From Oceanicola sp. (GTDB lineage Bacteria > Pseudomonadota > Alphaproteobacteria > Rhodobacterales > Rhodobacteraceae), in contig CP051231.1 in the NCBI GenBank assembly GCA_017792405.1, positions 2,984,062-3,048,061 on the forward strand: a DNA stretch of 64,000 nucleotides, written 5' to 3'. A model generated the notes under the pieces. That model saw only the letters and a list, made by a program, of their open reading frames with translations, ran no database searches and was not told where the DNA came from. Below are positions 26,487-35,995 of the stretch, in pieces. Made by a program: the position numbers and the translations under genes. The stretch's first letter is position 1. Each line of letters opens with the position of its first letter.

Positions 26487-28604
26487 TCATGGTTTGCGGT
26501 CCGTGTTCTTCACCCGGGCGATCTCGGCCACGTCGCTGTCGGCCTCGAGCGCGGTCTGGACCATGTGCAGATGCTCCACATCGCGCAAGTCCACATCTAT
26601 CAAGAGACGATAAAAATCCTGTTTCCGGTCGATGAAGTGCAGATCCGAGATATTGGCCTTCTGCTCGCCGATCAGGGTGCAGATGCGCCCGAGCACGCCT
26701 GCGTCGTTGGAGATGGTGATCTCGACGGTCACGGTGTTGACCGCGCCGTGCTGGCCGGAGTGCCAGTGCAGATCGACCCAGCGGTCGGGCTCGTCTTCGA
26801 ACTCGACCAGAACCGGGCAGTCGATGGCGTGAACTATCACGCCCTTGCCGCGATAGGTGATGCCGACGATCCGCTCGCCGGGCACCGGCTGGCAGCATTG
26901 GGCGCGGGTCGAGATCTGCCCTTCGGGCAGGCCGACGACCGAGCGAGCCTCGTCGACCACCTCGCCGCGATGAGCTTCGGCAAGGTCGGGATAGAGCGCG
27001 CTCACCACGTCGCGCGCGGTCAGCTCCGCCGAGCCGAGGCGGGCCAGAAGCTCTTCATGCGTCGGCAGGCCGAGGGTGCGGGCCGCGGTGGTCAGCGCCT
27101 TTTCGGTCGCGCGCTTGCCGACATGCTCGAAGGCCACGCGGGCCAGCTCGCGGCCCAACTTGATGAAGCGCTCGCGGTCTTCCTCGCGCAGGCTGCGGCG
27201 GATGGCCGACTTTGCCCGGCCCGTGACCACGATATCGAGCCACGTGGGTTGGGGCCGCTGGCCCTCTGCGGTGATGATCTCGACCTGCTGGCCGTTCTTC
27301 AGCCGGGTCCAGAGCGGGACACGCAGCCCGTCGATCTTGGCGCCGACGCAACTGTCGCCGATGCGGGTGTGGATGCCGTAGGCGTAATCGATCGGCGTGG
27401 CGCCGCGGGGCAGCTTGATGACCTCGCCCTTGGGGGTGAAGCAGAAGACCTGATCCTGATACATCTCGAGCTTCACGTGCTCGAGAAACTCGTCGTGGTC
27501 CTCTTCGTCGAGCCGCTCGGTGAGCGCCCTGATCCAGTGGGCGGGGTCGACGGCGAAGGGGTTCTCGGCACGCACGCCGTCGCGGTAGCTCCAGTGCGCG
27601 GCCACCCCGGCCTCGGCGACCTCGTGCATCTGGCGGGTGCGGATCTGCACCTCGACCTGCTTGCCGTCGCGCCCGGCGACGGTGGTGTGGATCGAGCGGT
27701 AGCCGTTGTTCTTGGGGTTGGAGATATAGTCCTTGAACCGCCCCGGCACCGCCGACCAGCGGGAGTGGATGGCGCCGAGCACGCGGTAGCAATCCTCCTC
27801 CGAGCCGACGATCACGCGGAAGCCGTAGATATCGGCGAGGCGGGAGAAGCTCTTTTGCTTTTCCTGCATCTTGCGCCAGACGGAGAACGGCTTTTTGGCG
27901 CGGCCATAGACCTCGCCCTTGATGCTGGATTTCTTCAGCACCTTCTGGATGTCGCGGGTGATGCTGTCGATCACGTCGCCGCTCTCGCGCTGGAGCAGGA
28001 TGAAGCGGCGGATGATGGAGTTGCGGGCCTCGGGGTTGAGCACCTTGAAGGACAGGTCCTCAAGCTCTTCGCGCATCCACTGCATACCCATGCGGCCGGC
28101 GAGGGGCGCGAAGATATCCATCGTCTCGCGAGCTTTCTGGGCCTGCTTCTCGGGGCGCTGGAACTTGATGGTGCGCATGTTGTGCAGACGGTCGGCCAGC
28201 TTGACCAGCAGCACGCGGGGGTCGCGGCTGACGGCCATGATCAGCTTGCGGAAGTTCTCGGCCTGCTTGGTCTCGGAGGACGAAAGCTGGAGGTTGGTCA
28301 GCTTGGTGACGCCATCGACCAGTTCGGCCACCTCGCGCCCGAAGCGCTCGGAGACATCGGTATAGCTGGCCTTGGTATCCTCCACCGTGTCGTGCAGCAG
28401 GGCGGTGATGACGGTGTCATCATCGAGTTGCTGGCGGGCCAGAAGCTCGGCCACGGCGACGGGGTGGGTAAAGTAGGGCTCGCCGGACTGGCGAAGCTGC
28501 CCCTCATGCATGTGCTCACCGAAGGCAAAGGCCTCGGCGATCCGCTTGGCATTGCAGTTGGGGTTGTAGGAAGAAACGAGGGCGACGAGACCGTCGGAGT
28601 CCAT
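26487..28604 (-). CDS. Bifunctional (p)ppGpp synthetase/hydrolase (Rel/SpoT family)
   Basis: 705 residues with all domains: HD hydrolase (VITALLHDTVEDT, near residue 60), synthetase (YGRAKKPFSVWRKMQEK, then GYRSIHTTV), TGS (CFTPKGEVIKLPRGATPIDY), and a C-terminal ACT domain (TVEITISNDAGVLGRICTLI). As the only such gene here and in this genomic position it is probably the single long RSH of the organism, making and degrading the alarmone. Usually annotated spoT, relA or rsh. 22 bases downstream of rpoZ. Confidence 0.95.
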   Translation of the reverse strand: MDSDGLVALVSSYNPNCNAKRIAEAFAFGEHMHEGQLRQSGEPYFTHPVAVAELLARQQLDDDTVITALLHDTVEDTKASYTDVSERFGREVAELVDGVTKLTNLQLSSSETKQAENFRKLIMAVSRDPRVLLVKLADRLHNMRTIKFQRPEKQAQKARETMDIFAPLAGRMGMQWMREELEDLSFKVLNPEARNSIIRRFILLQRESGDVIDSITRDIQKVLKKSSIKGEVYGRAKKPFSVWRKMQEKQKSFSRLADIYGFRVIVGSEEDCYRVLGAIHSRWSAVPGRFKDYISNPKNNGYRSIHTTVAGRDGKQVEVQIRTRQMHEVAEAGVAAHWSYRDGVRAENPFAVDPAHWIRALTERLDEEDHDEFLEHVKLEMYQDQVFCFTPKGEVIKLPRGATPIDYAYGIHTRIGDSCVGAKIDGLRVPLWTRLKNGQQVEIITAEGQRPQPTWLDIVVTGRAKSAIRRSLREEDRERFIKLGRELARVAFEHVGKRATEKALTTAARTLGLPTHEELLARLGSAELTARDVVSALYPDLAEAHRGEVVDEARSVVGLPEGQISTRAQCCQPVPGERIVGITYRGKGVIVHAIDCPVLVEFEDEPDRWVDLHWHSGQHGAVNTVTVEITISNDAGVLGRICTLIGEQKANISDLHFIDRKQDFYRLLIDVDLRDVEHLHMVQTALEADSDVAEIARVKNTDRKP

Positions 28605-28626
28605 GCCTGCCGCCCTTTGCTCGCGT

Positions 28627-28980
28627 TTACTTCTGTTCCTGGGCTTCCATCAGGGCGCGGAGGAGCTTTTCTTCGGACATGTCGTCATCGGCCGGCTTGT
28701 CCTGCTCGGCGCCCATCAGCAGGGCCATTGCATCATCTTCGGGCTCGTCGACCTCGATCTGGGTCTGGTAGCTCTCGATCATGCGCTCGCGCAGATCCTC
28801 GGCCTGCTGGGTCTCCTCGGCGATCTCGCGGAGGGAGACGACCGGGTTCTTGTCGTTGTCGCGGTCGACGGTGAGCGCCCCACCCGAGGCGATCTCGCGG
28901 GCCCGGTGCGCGGCGAGCATGACAAGCTCGAAGCGGTTGGGGACTTTATCGACGCAATCTTCAACGGTGACGCGGGCCAT
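28627..28980 (-). CDS. rpoZ: RNA polymerase omega subunit
   Basis: 117 residues. The N-terminus [29 protein letters not shown] is the omega signature. The C-terminal tail is acidic, as common in this group. Omega helps assemble RNA polymerase and is part of a ppGpp site, and the gene directly precedes the rel gene. The ATG at 28980 was chosen, with AGGAGACATCC-type sequence just upstream. Confidence 0.96.
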   Translation of the reverse strand: MARVTVEDCVDKVPNRFELVMLAAHRAREIASGGALTVDRDNDKNPVVSLREIAEETQQAEDLRERMIESYQTQIEVDEPEDDAMALLMGAEQDKPADDDMSEEKLLRALMEAQEQK

Positions 28981-29083
28981 GGATGTCTCCTGCAGGGAGG
29001 GTTGGGCGGTGAAGGCCGCTATGTAGCGGGGGGTGGGCAGGTTGGCAAGGGGTCCGGCCCCGGTTTTGCTGGCCCTTGCGGCA

Positions 29084-29647
29084 CTATGACAGGGGTTTGA
29101 CCGCTGCACGCTCCGATGCGGGCAGGGCAGCGGCCATTTGGGCCACGGTGAGGCCGGTGACGGGATGCGCCCAATCGGGGGCCACCTCGGCCAGCGGAAC
29201 GAGCACGAAAGCGCGCTCGGCCAGCCGGGGATGGGGCAGGATCAGCTCGCCCGGCGTCTCCCGCGCCGCGCTGACGGGCGAAAGACGGGCCCAACGGCGC
29301 CATGTGGGGCGGTCAGGCCGGACGGCATCGCCCCAGCCGATCAGGTCCAGATCCAGCGTGCGCGGCCCCCAGCGCTCGGCCCGCGCCCGGCCGAAGGCGG
29401 CCTCGACCTCATGGAGACGGGCCAGAACCGCTTCGGGCGAGAGTGTGGTTTCGGCCACAATCGCCGCGTTCACAAAGTCAGGCCCGGCGCCTTTTGGGTA
29501 CGCAGGGGTCTCAAAGAGGCGGCTTTTTGCCAAGATGGTTAACGAATCGGTGTTTACGGCGGAAATCGCCGACAAGACCGTTACATTTGAGAAACCGGCT
29601 TGTGACGCCGCGTTTGACCCGACGGCAATGAGTGCTTTTGTAACCAT
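29084..29647 (-). CDS. folK: 2-amino-4-hydroxy-6-hydroxymethyldihydropteridine pyrophosphokinase
   Basis: 187 residues. HPPK features: [11 protein letters not shown] at the N-terminus, the invariant [16 protein letters not shown], and [21 protein letters not shown]. It catalyses pyrophosphoryl transfer in folate biosynthesis. A 100-base gap separates it from rpoZ. No folP or folB is in the window. It is divergent from the NYN-domain gene. Confidence 0.94.
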   Translation of the reverse strand: MVTKALIAVGSNAASQAGFSNVTVLSAISAVNTDSLTILAKSRLFETPAYPKGAGPDFVNAAIVAETTLSPEAVLARLHEVEAAFGRARAERWGPRTLDLDLIGWGDAVRPDRPTWRRWARLSPVSAARETPGELILPHPRLAERAFVLVPLAEVAPDWAHPVTGLTVAQMAAALPASERAAVKPLS

Positions 29648-29784
29648 GATATGACGTTTGGAGGGTTGCGACCCAACTTTTTTACACTATTTTCCGCCAC
29701 GCTCTCGGGGCAAGACCACTCACTCCCTACCGACCACCACCACCGCGCGGGGAGCTCCGGAGCCATATACAGAAAGGGTATTTG

Positions 29785-30363
29785 ATGTTCTACCGTGATG
29801 AGCGCCTCGCTCTGTTCATTGACGGATCGAATTTATACGCGGCCGCCAAGGCCTTGGGCTTCGATATCGACTACAAGCTGCTCCGTCAGGAGTTCATGCG
29901 CCGGGGCAAGCTGCTGCGGGCCTTCTACTACACTGCGCTGCTGGAGAACGACGAGTACTCGCCGATCCGCCCGCTGGTGGACTGGCTGCACTACAACGGC
30001 TTCTCGATGGTCACCAAGCCCGCGAAGGAATACGTCGACAGCCAGGGCCGCCGGAAGGTGAAGGGCAACATGGACATCGAGCTGACGGTCGATGCGATGG
30101 AGCTGGCCCCGCATGTGGACCATGTCGTGCTGTTCTCCGGCGATGGCGACTTCCGCCCGCTGGTGGAGAGCCTGCAACGGCAGGGCGTGCGGGTTTCGGT
30201 GGTTTCGACCATTCGCTCGCAGCCGCCGATGATCGCCGATGAGCTGCGCCGTCAGGCTGACAACTTCATCGAGCTCGACGAGCTGAAGGAAGTGATCGGC
30301 CGCCCGCCGCGTGAGCCGCGCCCCGAGCCTGCGGGCGCCGAGGAGCTTTCGGCCCGCGATTGA
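29785..30363 (+). CDS. NYN domain (LabA/DUF88 family) protein
   Basis: 192 residues with a PIN-like NYN nuclease fold: ALFIDGSNLYAAAKALG (first Asp), MDIELTVDAMEL (second acidic patch) and HVVLFSGDGDFRPLVESLQRQG with the third Asp. Acidic residues are intact, so RNase activity is plausible. The C-terminal 30 residues are Pro/Glu-rich and disordered. Of two adjacent start codons I take the ATG at 29785. A terminator follows. Confidence 0.88.
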   Translation: MFYRDERLALFIDGSNLYAAAKALGFDIDYKLLRQEFMRRGKLLRAFYYTALLENDEYSPIRPLVDWLHYNGFSMVTKPAKEYVDSQGRRKVKGNMDIELTVDAMELAPHVDHVVLFSGDGDFRPLVESLQRQGVRVSVVSTIRSQPPMIADELRRQADNFIELDELKEVIGRPPREPRPEPAGAEELSARD

Positions 30364-30401
30364 TCGGGACGGTGGGCGGATGACCTGCCGTAAGGAATTT
30401 G

Positions 30402-30431
30402 AAAGGCCCGCCGGGAATGGCGGGCCTTTTT
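30402..30431 (+). terminator. Strong rho-independent terminator after the NYN gene
   Basis: Stem AGGCCCGCC with GGCGGGCCT, loop GGGAAT, then TTTTT. It lies 40 bases after the NYN stop. The stop codon of the convergent cytochrome gene (30430-30432) lies in its T run, so it may serve both directions. Confidence 0.88.
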
Positions 30432-30903
30432 AGTTCCGGGTGGCCTCGTATTGAGCGTTCATGCCGTTGTGCGCCTCGATGATCGCGGCGGGCCATGTGC
30501 TTTTGATGAAGGCGAGGGTGGCGAGGATCTCGGCGTCGGATAGCACGCCCTCGAAGCCGCCCATGTTGCTCTGGTAGCCCTGCCCCACCACGGCCTCGGT
30601 GCCGTATTTGGTGATGGCGAAGAGCATCGCATCGGGGTGGTGCCACGTGTGGCCGGTCTCGTCATGCGGCGGGGCGGGCATGAGGCCGTCTTCGTCACGC
30701 TCGCGCCAGTTGGCGACCTGCCCTTGCAGCGCGGCGCCGTGGCAGGCGGCGCAGTTCTCGGCATAGAGCGCTTCGCCCAGCGCGAGGGCGTCCGGGTCTT
30801 CATAGGGCAGCAGGCCAGCGGCGGTTTCGGCCTGGCCGGGCCATGCCAACCAGAGGCCGGTGGCGGCGGCTGCGGCGGCAAGGGCGATGAGCGGGGTCTT
30901 CAT
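30430..30903 (-). CDS. Exported class I c-type cytochrome
   Basis: 157 residues. A signal or anchor helix (PLIALAAAAAATGLWLAW) is followed by haem motif CAACH (residues 51-55) and the probable distal Met in QSNMGGF (M114). One haem, periplasmic. It carries electrons, but no partner enzyme is adjacent. The ATG at 30903 was chosen; the frame stays open far upstream but there overlaps ispH on the other strand and is not protein-like. Confidence 0.88.
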   Translation of the reverse strand: MKTPLIALAAAAAATGLWLAWPGQAETAAGLLPYEDPDALALGEALYAENCAACHGAALQGQVANWRERDEDGLMPAPPHDETGHTWHHPDAMLFAITKYGTEAVVGQGYQSNMGGFEGVLSDAEILATLAFIKSTWPAAIIEAHNGMNAQYEATRN

Positions 30904-30989
30904 GGCGGGGGCCTCCTCTTTGAAGGTCGGTCTGCCAGCTTCCAGCAGGGGGAAGGCAAGCCCCCATGTGCTCACGCCTGCGTCAACGC

Positions 30990-31032
30990 CCCGCGCTTTA
31001 CGCGGGCGGCCTGAGGCACTACCTCTCAGGCC
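30990..31032 (+). promoter_or_regulatory. Two consecutive hairpins abutting the ispH start codon
   Basis: First hairpin: CCCGCG, loop CTTTA, CGCGGG (30990-31006). Second: GGCCTGAG (31008-31015) pairing with CTCAGGCC (31025-31032), whose last base touches the ATG at 31033. No Shine-Dalgarno is visible outside the second stem, so translation of ispH may depend on opening it. Confidence 0.45.
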
Positions 31033-31983
31033 ATGAGCAAACCTCCCCTCACCCTCCTCCTCGCCGCCCCGCGCGGGTTTTGCGCCGGTGTCGACCGGGC
31101 GATCAAGATCGTCGAGATGGCGCTGGAGAAATGGGGGGCGCCGGTATTCGTGCGGCATGAGATCGTCCACAACAAATACGTGGTGGACGGGCTGCGCGAG
31201 AAGGGTGCGGTGTTCGTGGAGGAGCTGGAGGAGTGCCCGGACGACCGGCCGGTGATCTTTTCGGCCCACGGGGTGCCCAAGGCGGTGCCCGCCGAGGCAG
31301 CCAAGCGCGAGATGGTCTATGTGGATGCCACCTGCCCGCTGGTGAGCAAGGTGCATATCGAGGCCGAGCGGCACGCGGAGAACGGGTTGCAGATGGTGAT
31401 GATCGGCCATGCCGGCCACCCCGAGACCGTGGGCACAATGGGGCAATTGCCCGAGGGCGAGGTGCTGCTGGTCGAGGTGCCGGAGGATGTGGCCGGGCTG
31501 GAGGTGCGCGATGCGGAGAAGCTGGCGTTTTTGACCCAGACGACGCTTTCGATCGATGACACCGCCGAGATCGTGGCGGCGTTGAAGGCGCGGTTCCCGG
31601 CCATCGTGGGGCCGCACAAGGAAGACATCTGCTACGCCACCACCAATCGGCAGGAGGCGGTGAAGGCGATTGCCCCGCGCGTGGATGCGCTGCTGGTGGT
31701 GGGTGCGCCGAATTCGTCGAACTCCAAGCGACTGGTCGAGGTCGCCTCCCGCGCGGGCTGCTCTTATGCGCAGCTGGTGCAGCGGGCGGCGGACATCGAC
31801 TGGCGGGCGCTGGGGCAGATCGGCACCGTGGGCGTGACTGCGGGGGCGAGCGCGCCGGAGGTGCTGATCGAAGAGGTGATCGACGCCTTCCGCGACCGCT
31901 ACGAGGTGGCGGTGGAGCTGGTCGAGACCGCGCAGGAGCGGGTCGAGTTCAAGGTGCCACGGGTGCTGCGCGAGCCGGCCTGA
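31033..31983 (+). CDS. ispH: 4-hydroxy-3-methylbut-2-enyl diphosphate reductase
   Basis: 316 residues. The three cluster-binding cysteines are in [24 protein letters not shown] and [12 protein letters not shown] context, and the substrate Glu/His positions HEIVHN and FSAHGVP are visible, as is ATTNRQEAV. It is the last step of the MEP isoprenoid pathway, in the cytoplasm. Full length. The leader contains two hairpins next to the start codon. Confidence 0.96.
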   Translation: MSKPPLTLLLAAPRGFCAGVDRAIKIVEMALEKWGAPVFVRHEIVHNKYVVDGLREKGAVFVEELEECPDDRPVIFSAHGVPKAVPAEAAKREMVYVDATCPLVSKVHIEAERHAENGLQMVMIGHAGHPETVGTMGQLPEGEVLLVEVPEDVAGLEVRDAEKLAFLTQTTLSIDDTAEIVAALKARFPAIVGPHKEDICYATTNRQEAVKAIAPRVDALLVVGAPNSSNSKRLVEVASRAGCSYAQLVQRAADIDWRALGQIGTVGVTAGASAPEVLIEEVIDAFRDRYEVAVELVETAQERVEFKVPRVLREPA

Positions 31984-32062
31984 GGCAGAAATTCGGCACG
32001 CGCCGAATCCCAGCGCGAATTTTCATGTGACAGCGCCGGATTGTGCCGCCAATCTGCGCCGC

Positions 32063-32563
32063 ATGAGACATGTCACGCTCTTGATGGCCTTTTGCGCCAC
32101 CGCGGCCTGCGTATCGGCCGAGCCTGAGGGGCCGCAGGGCACCGTGTTTGCCACCTATGGCTATGACAACGGCAGCCTGCCCCCGCCCTACCGCGAGGAA
32201 TTTCGTGCCGCGTTCAGCCATGAGGGGCAGGTGCGGCTCACCGCCTGCCGGGGCTATGGCGAGGAGGGCTGTGTGAGCCTTGAGGCGGAGATGCGGCCCG
32301 GCGCGGCAGAGCGGATTGCGGCGGCGGCAAGGGCCTCGGGGCTGGCGGAGAAACCCGCGCAGAAAGACCCGGAGCCCCCCATCGGCGGCGGGCTGGCATG
32401 GGGCGAGGTGGTGCTGGGCGGCGCGACCTACGATGCCATCGCCCTGCCCGCCCCGGAAGATGCCGCGCGGGTCGAGGCGTTGCTGGCCGCGCTCGATGCC
32501 GAATTGCCCGACGATGCCCGCAAGGCAGTGAACGCCGCGGCCGACAAGAAGGCCGGGCAGTAG
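32063..32563 (+). CDS. Exported or lipid-anchored protein, paralogue A of a tandem pair
   Basis: 166 residues beginning MRHVTLLMAFCATAAC. The cysteine after ATAA could be a weak lipobox. The central segment EGQVRLTACRGYGEEGCVSLEAEM resembles SAMLVACRGAAEDEDCVTRM in the next gene, and both continue with GG.AWGEV or WVWGVN and PEDAARV or PADAARM. So the two arose by tandem duplication. The start at 32063 was taken because the signal sequence begins there. Function unknown. Confidence 0.65.
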   Translation: MRHVTLLMAFCATAACVSAEPEGPQGTVFATYGYDNGSLPPPYREEFRAAFSHEGQVRLTACRGYGEEGCVSLEAEMRPGAAERIAAAARASGLAEKPAQKDPEPPIGGGLAWGEVVLGGATYDAIALPAPEDAARVEALLAALDAELPDDARKAVNAAADKKAGQ

Positions 32564-32606
32564 GGAATTTTCTTTTCAGACACAGCGGGCTGAGGCAGGG
32601 TTAAGC

Positions 32607-33119
32607 ATGGCCCTCTCTCGTGCTCTCCTGCTCTGCCTGCTGATGCTCGCGCCCGCCGCCGCGCGGGCCGAGTCGCCTGCCATGGTTGCGAGTTATTTCC
32701 ACGAGACCGGACCGACCGGCACCCCGGGCTTCCGGGGCTTTTATGTTGAGTTCTTCGTCGATGGCTCGGCCATGCTGGTCGCCTGCCGAGGCGCGGCGGA
32801 GGACGAGGACTGCGTGACCCGGATGGGCCGGACCGACTCGGCCAAGCTGGACGCGATCGAGGCCGCCGTGGCTCTGGCCGGGTTTGACCAGCGCCCGCCG
32901 CGCGCCCTCCCGCCCCCCGATAGTTACGGCGAGGCGCGGGCCGGATGGGTTTGGGGCGTGAATGCGGAGGGCGTGACCCTGCCGCCCTTCGTCAGCCCGG
33001 CGGATGCCGCCCGGATGAAACCCGTGTACGATGCCATCCGCGCTGCCGTGCCGATCCGGGACTTTCGCCGGGTGAACCGCGATGCCGACCGGCTGGCGGA
33101 GAAGAAGAAAAGGAACTGA
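32607..33119 (+). CDS. Exported protein, paralogue B of a tandem pair
   Basis: 170 residues with a textbook signal peptide (MALSRALLLCLLMLAPAAARA). It shares the ACRG.....CV core with the preceding gene; the two cysteines probably form a disulfide. A basic tail KKKRN ends the protein. No known domain. The gene ends four bases before the lysE-type gene. Confidence 0.65.
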   Translation: MALSRALLLCLLMLAPAAARAESPAMVASYFHETGPTGTPGFRGFYVEFFVDGSAMLVACRGAAEDEDCVTRMGRTDSAKLDAIEAAVALAGFDQRPPRALPPPDSYGEARAGWVWGVNAEGVTLPPFVSPADAARMKPVYDAIRAAVPIRDFRRVNRDADRLAEKKKRN

Positions 33120-33123
33120 CCGC

Positions 33124-33729
33124 ATGAGTATTGCCTTTCTCGTCACCACCTTTCTGGTGTGCCTCGCGCCGGGGATCGGCGTGGTTTACACGCTGTCGAT
33201 GACGCTGGGCGGCGGTTGGCGGGCGGGTGGCCTTGCGGTGGTGGGCTGCACGCTGGCGACGGTGGTCCACCTTGCCGCCGCGATGGCCGGGCTGGCGGCG
33301 GTGCTGCACACCTCGGCGCTGCTGTTTCAGGCGATCAAATGGGCGGGCGTGGCCTATCTGCTGTGGATGGCATGGGGCACGCTGCGCGGCAAAGGCACGC
33401 TCGATGTGAAGGCGGAAACGCCCGGCGCAGCGCTCAGGATCGTGCGGCGGGGGATCACGCTGAACATCCTGAACCCGAAGATCCCGATTTTCTTCGTGGC
33501 CTTCCTGCCGCAGTTCATCACCCCCGGCGCGGATGCCACGGCGCAGCTCGTGGGCCTTGGCCTTGCCTTTGTGGCGATGACCTTTGCCGTCTTCGCGGGC
33601 TATGCGCTGCTGGCAGGCACGATGCGGGCGCGGGTGCTGGCGAGCGAGCGGGCGATGGCATGGCTGCGGCGGGCCTTTGCAGCCAGCTTCGCCGCGCTCG
33701 GCCTGCGGCTCGCCTTCGAGCGGGCATGA
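33124..33729 (+). CDS. LysE family exporter
   Basis: 201 residues with about six membrane helices. The start SIAFLVTTFLVCLAPGIGVVYTLS is typical of LysE/RhtB transporters, as is the loop GITLNILNPKIPIFFVAFLPQF. These export amino acids or related metabolites. The stop overlaps the methyltransferase start as ATGA. The substrate cannot be predicted. Confidence 0.88.
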   Translation: MSIAFLVTTFLVCLAPGIGVVYTLSMTLGGGWRAGGLAVVGCTLATVVHLAAAMAGLAAVLHTSALLFQAIKWAGVAYLLWMAWGTLRGKGTLDVKAETPGAALRIVRRGITLNILNPKIPIFFVAFLPQFITPGADATAQLVGLGLAFVAMTFAVFAGYALLAGTMRARVLASERAMAWLRRAFAASFAALGLRLAFERA

Positions 33730-34340
33730 GGCCGGAAGACACGCTCGCCGTCTATGACGCGCGGGTGGAGGATTACGTGGCGATGAGTGCCGCGGTGAAG
33801 GAACGGCGCGATTTGCAGGCCTTCATGGCGCATCTGCCCGCGGGCGCGCGGGTGCTGGACCTCGGCTGCGGCCCCGGCGCCTCTGCCGCCGTGATGGCGG
33901 AACAGGGCTTTGCGGTAGAGGCTGTGGACGGCTCGGCGGAGATGGTCGCACGGGCGGGCGCGATCCCGGGTGTGGAGGCGCGGCAGGCGCTGTTCGAGGA
34001 GGTGGAGGGCGAGGCCTGCTACGCGGGCGTCTGGGCCAATTTCTCGCTGCTGCACGCGCCGCGCGAGGCCTTCCTCGGCCATCTGGTGCGGCTGCACCGG
34101 GCGTTGGTGCCCGGCGGCTGGCTGCACTTGGGCATGAAACTGGGCGAGGGCGAAGGGCCGGACAGCATCGGGCGGTTCTACACCTATTATAGCGAGGCGG
34201 AGCTGGAAGGGCTGCTGGAGGCGGCTGGGTTTGCGCCACGGGCCAAGCGGGTGTCACGCGGCAAGGGGCTTTCGGGAGACAGCTCGGAGTTCATCGTGCT
34301 GCTGTCACAGGTCATTCCCGAAGGCGGGGCGAAGGGTTAA
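33726..34340 (+). CDS. Class I SAM-dependent methyltransferase
   Basis: 204 residues. Motif I is VLDLGCGPGASAAVMAEQG (SAM binding), followed by VEAVDGSAEM and LHRALVPGGWLHLGM. There is no further domain to name the acceptor. It is coupled to the exporter before it and ends ten bases before an acyltransferase, so it might modify a small molecule or lipid, though proximity alone is weak evidence. Confidence 0.88.
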   Translation: MRPEDTLAVYDARVEDYVAMSAAVKERRDLQAFMAHLPAGARVLDLGCGPGASAAVMAEQGFAVEAVDGSAEMVARAGAIPGVEARQALFEEVEGEACYAGVWANFSLLHAPREAFLGHLVRLHRALVPGGWLHLGMKLGEGEGPDSIGRFYTYYSEAELEGLLEAAGFAPRAKRVSRGKGLSGDSSEFIVLLSQVIPEGGAKG

Positions 34341-34349
34341 CCTCGCTGC

Positions 34350-35048
34350 ATGATACGCCTCAAGACAGCCGCCCGCGCCTTTGCCGCCAAGACCATGGGC
34401 CATGCGATCGTGTTCTTCGCATGGCTAGTGACCGCCGTGCGCGGCATCTGGGAGGGCAGCGAGCCGGTGCCTGTGCAGCGGGTCTACTTTGCCAATCACA
34501 CCTCGAACGGAGATTTCGTGCTGATCTGGACGGCCCTGCCCTCTCGCCTGCGCCGCCGCACGCGGGCGGTAGCAGCGGCGGATTACTGGCTGACGAATGG
34601 CTGGCGGAGCTTCATCGGGCGCGACGTGTTCAACACCGTGCTGATCTATCGCGGCGAAGAGGGCCGCGACGTGGACCCGATGGAGAAGATCCTCGAGGCG
34701 GTGGATGGCGGCGACAGCCTGATCATCTTTCCCGAAGGCAAGCGCAACATGGACCCGGAGGTGCCGCTGCTGCCGCTGAAATCGGGGATCTACAACATCT
34801 CGGCCAAGCGGCCGGAGGTGGAGATGGTGCCGGTCTGGATCGAGAACCTGAACCGAGTGCTGCCCAAGGGCAAGCTGGTGCCGGTGCCTCTGCTCTGCAC
34901 GGTCACTTTCGGGCGGCCGATGGCGGTACGGGCGGGGGAGACGCGCGAAGACTTTCTGGCCCGCGCGGGGGAGGCGCTGCTGGCGCTGCGCCCGCAAGCC
35001 GGGCCGCAGGCGACGGCGGGGCAGGCCCCCGGTGAGGTGCAGGGATGA
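34350..35048 (+). CDS. PlsC-type 1-acyl-sn-glycerol-3-phosphate acyltransferase
   Basis: 232 residues. The acyltransferase HX4D motif is NHTSNGDF and the second block is FPEGKRNMD. A membrane-associated N-terminal helix is present (GHAIVFFAWLVTAV). It would acylate a lysophospholipid-like acceptor. It overlaps the cdsA-like gene by four bases, linking acylation and CDP activation in one translational unit. This could be a dedicated copy rather than the housekeeping plsC. Confidence 0.87.
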   Translation: MIRLKTAARAFAAKTMGHAIVFFAWLVTAVRGIWEGSEPVPVQRVYFANHTSNGDFVLIWTALPSRLRRRTRAVAAADYWLTNGWRSFIGRDVFNTVLIYRGEEGRDVDPMEKILEAVDGGDSLIIFPEGKRNMDPEVPLLPLKSGIYNISAKRPEVEMVPVWIENLNRVLPKGKLVPVPLLCTVTFGRPMAVRAGETREDFLARAGEALLALRPQAGPQATAGQAPGEVQG

Positions 35049-35995
35049 GCGCGGCGGCGGTGGACCTGATCAAGCTGCTCTTCGGCGTGCTCGGCGTGCT
35101 GGTGCTGGCCACGGCTGTGGGCCGGGTGCTGCGTGAGCAGGTCGCGCCCGACCGCTCCAACCCCGGCATCGAGAACCTGAACGCCCGGATCGACGCATGG
35201 TGGGGCATGGCCGCCCTGCTCGGCCTCGCCTTTCTGGCCGGAAAGACCGGGGTGATCGTGCTCTTCGGCTTCATCTCTTTCGCGGCGCTGCGCGAGGTGC
35301 TGACCCTCACCACCAAGCGCGAGGCCGACCACTGGGCGCTGTTCGGCGCCTTCTTCGTCGTGCTGCCGGTGCAGTTCTGGCTGGTCTGGGACGAGTGGTA
35401 TGGCTTCTACTCGATCTTCGTGCCGGTCTACGCCTTCTTGCTCCTGCCGGTGGTCTCGGTGCTCTCGGGCGACACGCGGGATGCCTTTGTGCGGATCGCC
35501 GAAACGCAATGGGCGCTGATGATCTGCGTTTACTGCGTGAGCCATGTTCCCGCGTTGCTGACGCTGAGGATCGAGGGTTACGAGGGCCGCGAGGTGCTGC
35601 TCATCGCGTGGCTGGTGATCGTGGTGCAGATCTCGGACGTGCTGCAATACACGTGGGGCAAGCTGCTGGGGCGGACCAAGGTGGCGCCCACCGTATCGCC
35701 CTCGAAGACATGGGAAGGGCTGGTGGGCGGCGTTGTTTCGGCCTCGCTCATTGGCACGGCGCTCTACTGGATCACCCCGTTCAGCCCGTGGCAGGCGCTG
35801 GGGATGGCGCTGGCGGTCACGGCGATGGGGTTCTTCGGCGGGCTGGTGCTTTCGGCCATCAAGCGGGACCGGGGGGTGAAGGACTGGGGGCACCTGATCG
35901 CGGGGCATGGCGGGTTCATCGACCGGATGGATTCGGTCGTGTTCGCGGCGCCGATCTTCTTTCACCTCACGCGCTACTTCTGGTCGGCGGTCTGA
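35045..35995 (+). CDS. Phosphatidate cytidylyltransferase (CdsA-like)
   Basis: 316 residues with about eight membrane helices. The family signature near the C-terminus is intact: SAIKRDRGVKDWGHL then IAGHGGFIDRMDS. It makes CDP-diacylglycerol from phosphatidate and CTP. Flanked by an acyltransferase and a CDP-alcohol phosphotransferase, it may supply a dedicated head-group pathway. The stop overlaps the next start as TGATG. Confidence 0.92.
   Translation: MSAAAVDLIKLLFGVLGVLVLATAVGRVLREQVAPDRSNPGIENLNARIDAWWGMAALLGLAFLAGKTGVIVLFGFISFAALREVLTLTTKREADHWALFGAFFVVLPVQFWLVWDEWYGFYSIFVPVYAFLLLPVVSVLSGDTRDAFVRIAETQWALMICVYCVSHVPALLTLRIEGYEGREVLLIAWLVIVVQISDVLQYTWGKLLGRTKVAPTVSPSKTWEGLVGGVVSASLIGTALYWITPFSPWQALGMALAVTAMGFFGGLVLSAIKRDRGVKDWGHLIAGHGGFIDRMDSVVFAAPIFFHLTRYFWSAV

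Noticed and set aside
34350..35048. Assigning the housekeeping symbol plsC, and cdsA to the next gene
   Set aside because: The fold is clear, but a second copy may exist elsewhere in the genome, so no symbol was given.
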